A DNA stretch of 64,000 nt. It comes from Verrucomicrobiia bacterium (GTDB lineage: Bacteria; Verrucomicrobiota; Verrucomicrobiia; Verrucomicrobiales; Akkermansiaceae). Below are positions 63,899-64,000 of this stretch, piece by piece (positions within the stretch are counted from its first letter, which is position 1; the number at the start of each line of letters is the position of its first letter). Location of the stretch: contig JAUIJB010000004.1 of the NCBI GenBank assembly GCA_030430455.1, positions 33,823-97,822 of the forward strand, read 5' to 3'. A model generated the notes under the pieces. The model worked only from the letters and a program-made list of their open reading frames with translations. It was not told the DNA's origin and searched no databases. Made by a program: the position numbers and the translations under genes.

Positions 63899-64000
63899 GT
63901 AGGGACCGCCGTTACCGGCGGCCCCCCGCTCAGATCCGTACGTGAGGAACTACCTCATACGGCTCCTGCCTTGAGTCGGGCGCGGAATCTCTCTTCGGGA
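63899..64000 (-). mobile_element. Group II intron, 3' end (domains V and VI; partial)
   Basis: On the minus strand GAGCCGTATGAGG followed by a short loop and CCTCACGTACGGATC (63933-63965) forms the 34-nt domain V hairpin with its AGC triad and 3' GTACGG strand. Domain VI follows as GGGCCGCCG-GTAA-CGGCGGTCCC, and the sequence closes with CCCTAC, the usual AY end, near 63899. The element continues beyond the right edge of the window. Confidence 0.8.
63955..64000 (-). CDS. Group II intron reverse transcriptase/maturase, C-terminal end (partial)
   Basis: Only the last 14 codons are in view, reading PEERFRARLKAGAV and then TGA at 63957-63955. The stop lies inside domain V, an arrangement known from intron-encoded reverse transcriptases. 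The 5' part is outside the window, so function rests on the intron context. Confidence 0.65.
   Translation of the reverse strand, partial: PEERFRARLKAGAV

Overview
The window is a GC-rich, gene-dense stretch of bacterial chromosome with short intergenic gaps, many 1-4 base start/stop overlaps and weak or absent Shine-Dalgarno sequences. The combination of PEP-CTERM proteins, an adjacent DUF1549/DUF1553 and DUF1501 gene pair, REP-associated transposase genes and GC-rich housekeeping genes points to the Planctomycetes-Verrucomicrobia group, most likely Verrucomicrobiota. That assignment is an inference from gene content; there is no rRNA in the window.

Layout. 1-1930: two glycosyltransferases (minus), the first cut by the window edge. 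2066-2923: a PEP-CTERM thioester-domain-like protein. 3173-6408: DUF1549/DUF1553 plus DUF1501 pair. 6529-7654: a RAYT transposase behind a tandem repeat and hairpin. 7766-14864: a candidate carboxylate-reduction set (truncated ANL adenylating enzyme, aldehyde dehydrogenase-type reductase, Fe-type alcohol dehydrogenase, beta-propeller lipoprotein, HemN-like radical SAM enzyme). 14987-17101: ExbB, ExbD and two small membrane proteins. 17184-21123: FabF, YebC, FolP and a membrane protein. 21382-25214 (minus): CreB/CreC two-component system with a pair of paralogous membrane proteins. 25316-27846 (minus): CrcB and a zinc/manganese-type ABC transporter. 28324-31955: TrpF and a UvrA with a degenerate first zinc finger. 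31969-34465: sigma factor, membrane partner and PDZ protein. 34571-41647: rRNA methyltransferase, phosphohexomutase, Lnt, ArgA-like synthase, LOG protein. 41854-42720: the second PEP-CTERM thioester-domain-like protein. 43681-43755: tRNA-Val. 44401-48115: IlvC, MnmM-like methyltransferase, BASS transporter, Ndk. 48187-51804 (minus): PqiA-PqiA-PqiB-PqiC lipid-transport operon. 51855-57160: LapA-like protein, lysozyme-like lipoprotein, RpoZ, SmpB, RDD protein, MutM, hemolysin III family. 57316-61559: sucrose operon (phosphatase-glycosidase fusion plus sucrose-phosphate synthase). 61575-63630: YjbQ, NadC, BirA. 63899-64000 (minus): the 3' end of a group II intron.

Most interesting. (1) Two paralogous PEP-CTERM proteins resemble thioester-forming adhesin domains; the copy at 41854 keeps the predicted Cys/Gln pair, the copy at 2066 has Asp in place of Cys. 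(2) A dispersed 321-bp inverted-repeat element occurs twice at identical length, with a 52-bp internally deleted remnant, and two further inverted-repeat families lie in other gaps. (3) The 7.8-14.9 kb gene set looks like a pathway that activates and reduces a carboxylic acid to an alcohol next to a radical SAM enzyme; its substrate is unknown. (4) A sucrose phosphatase domain is fused to a glycosidase domain next to sucrose-phosphate synthase.
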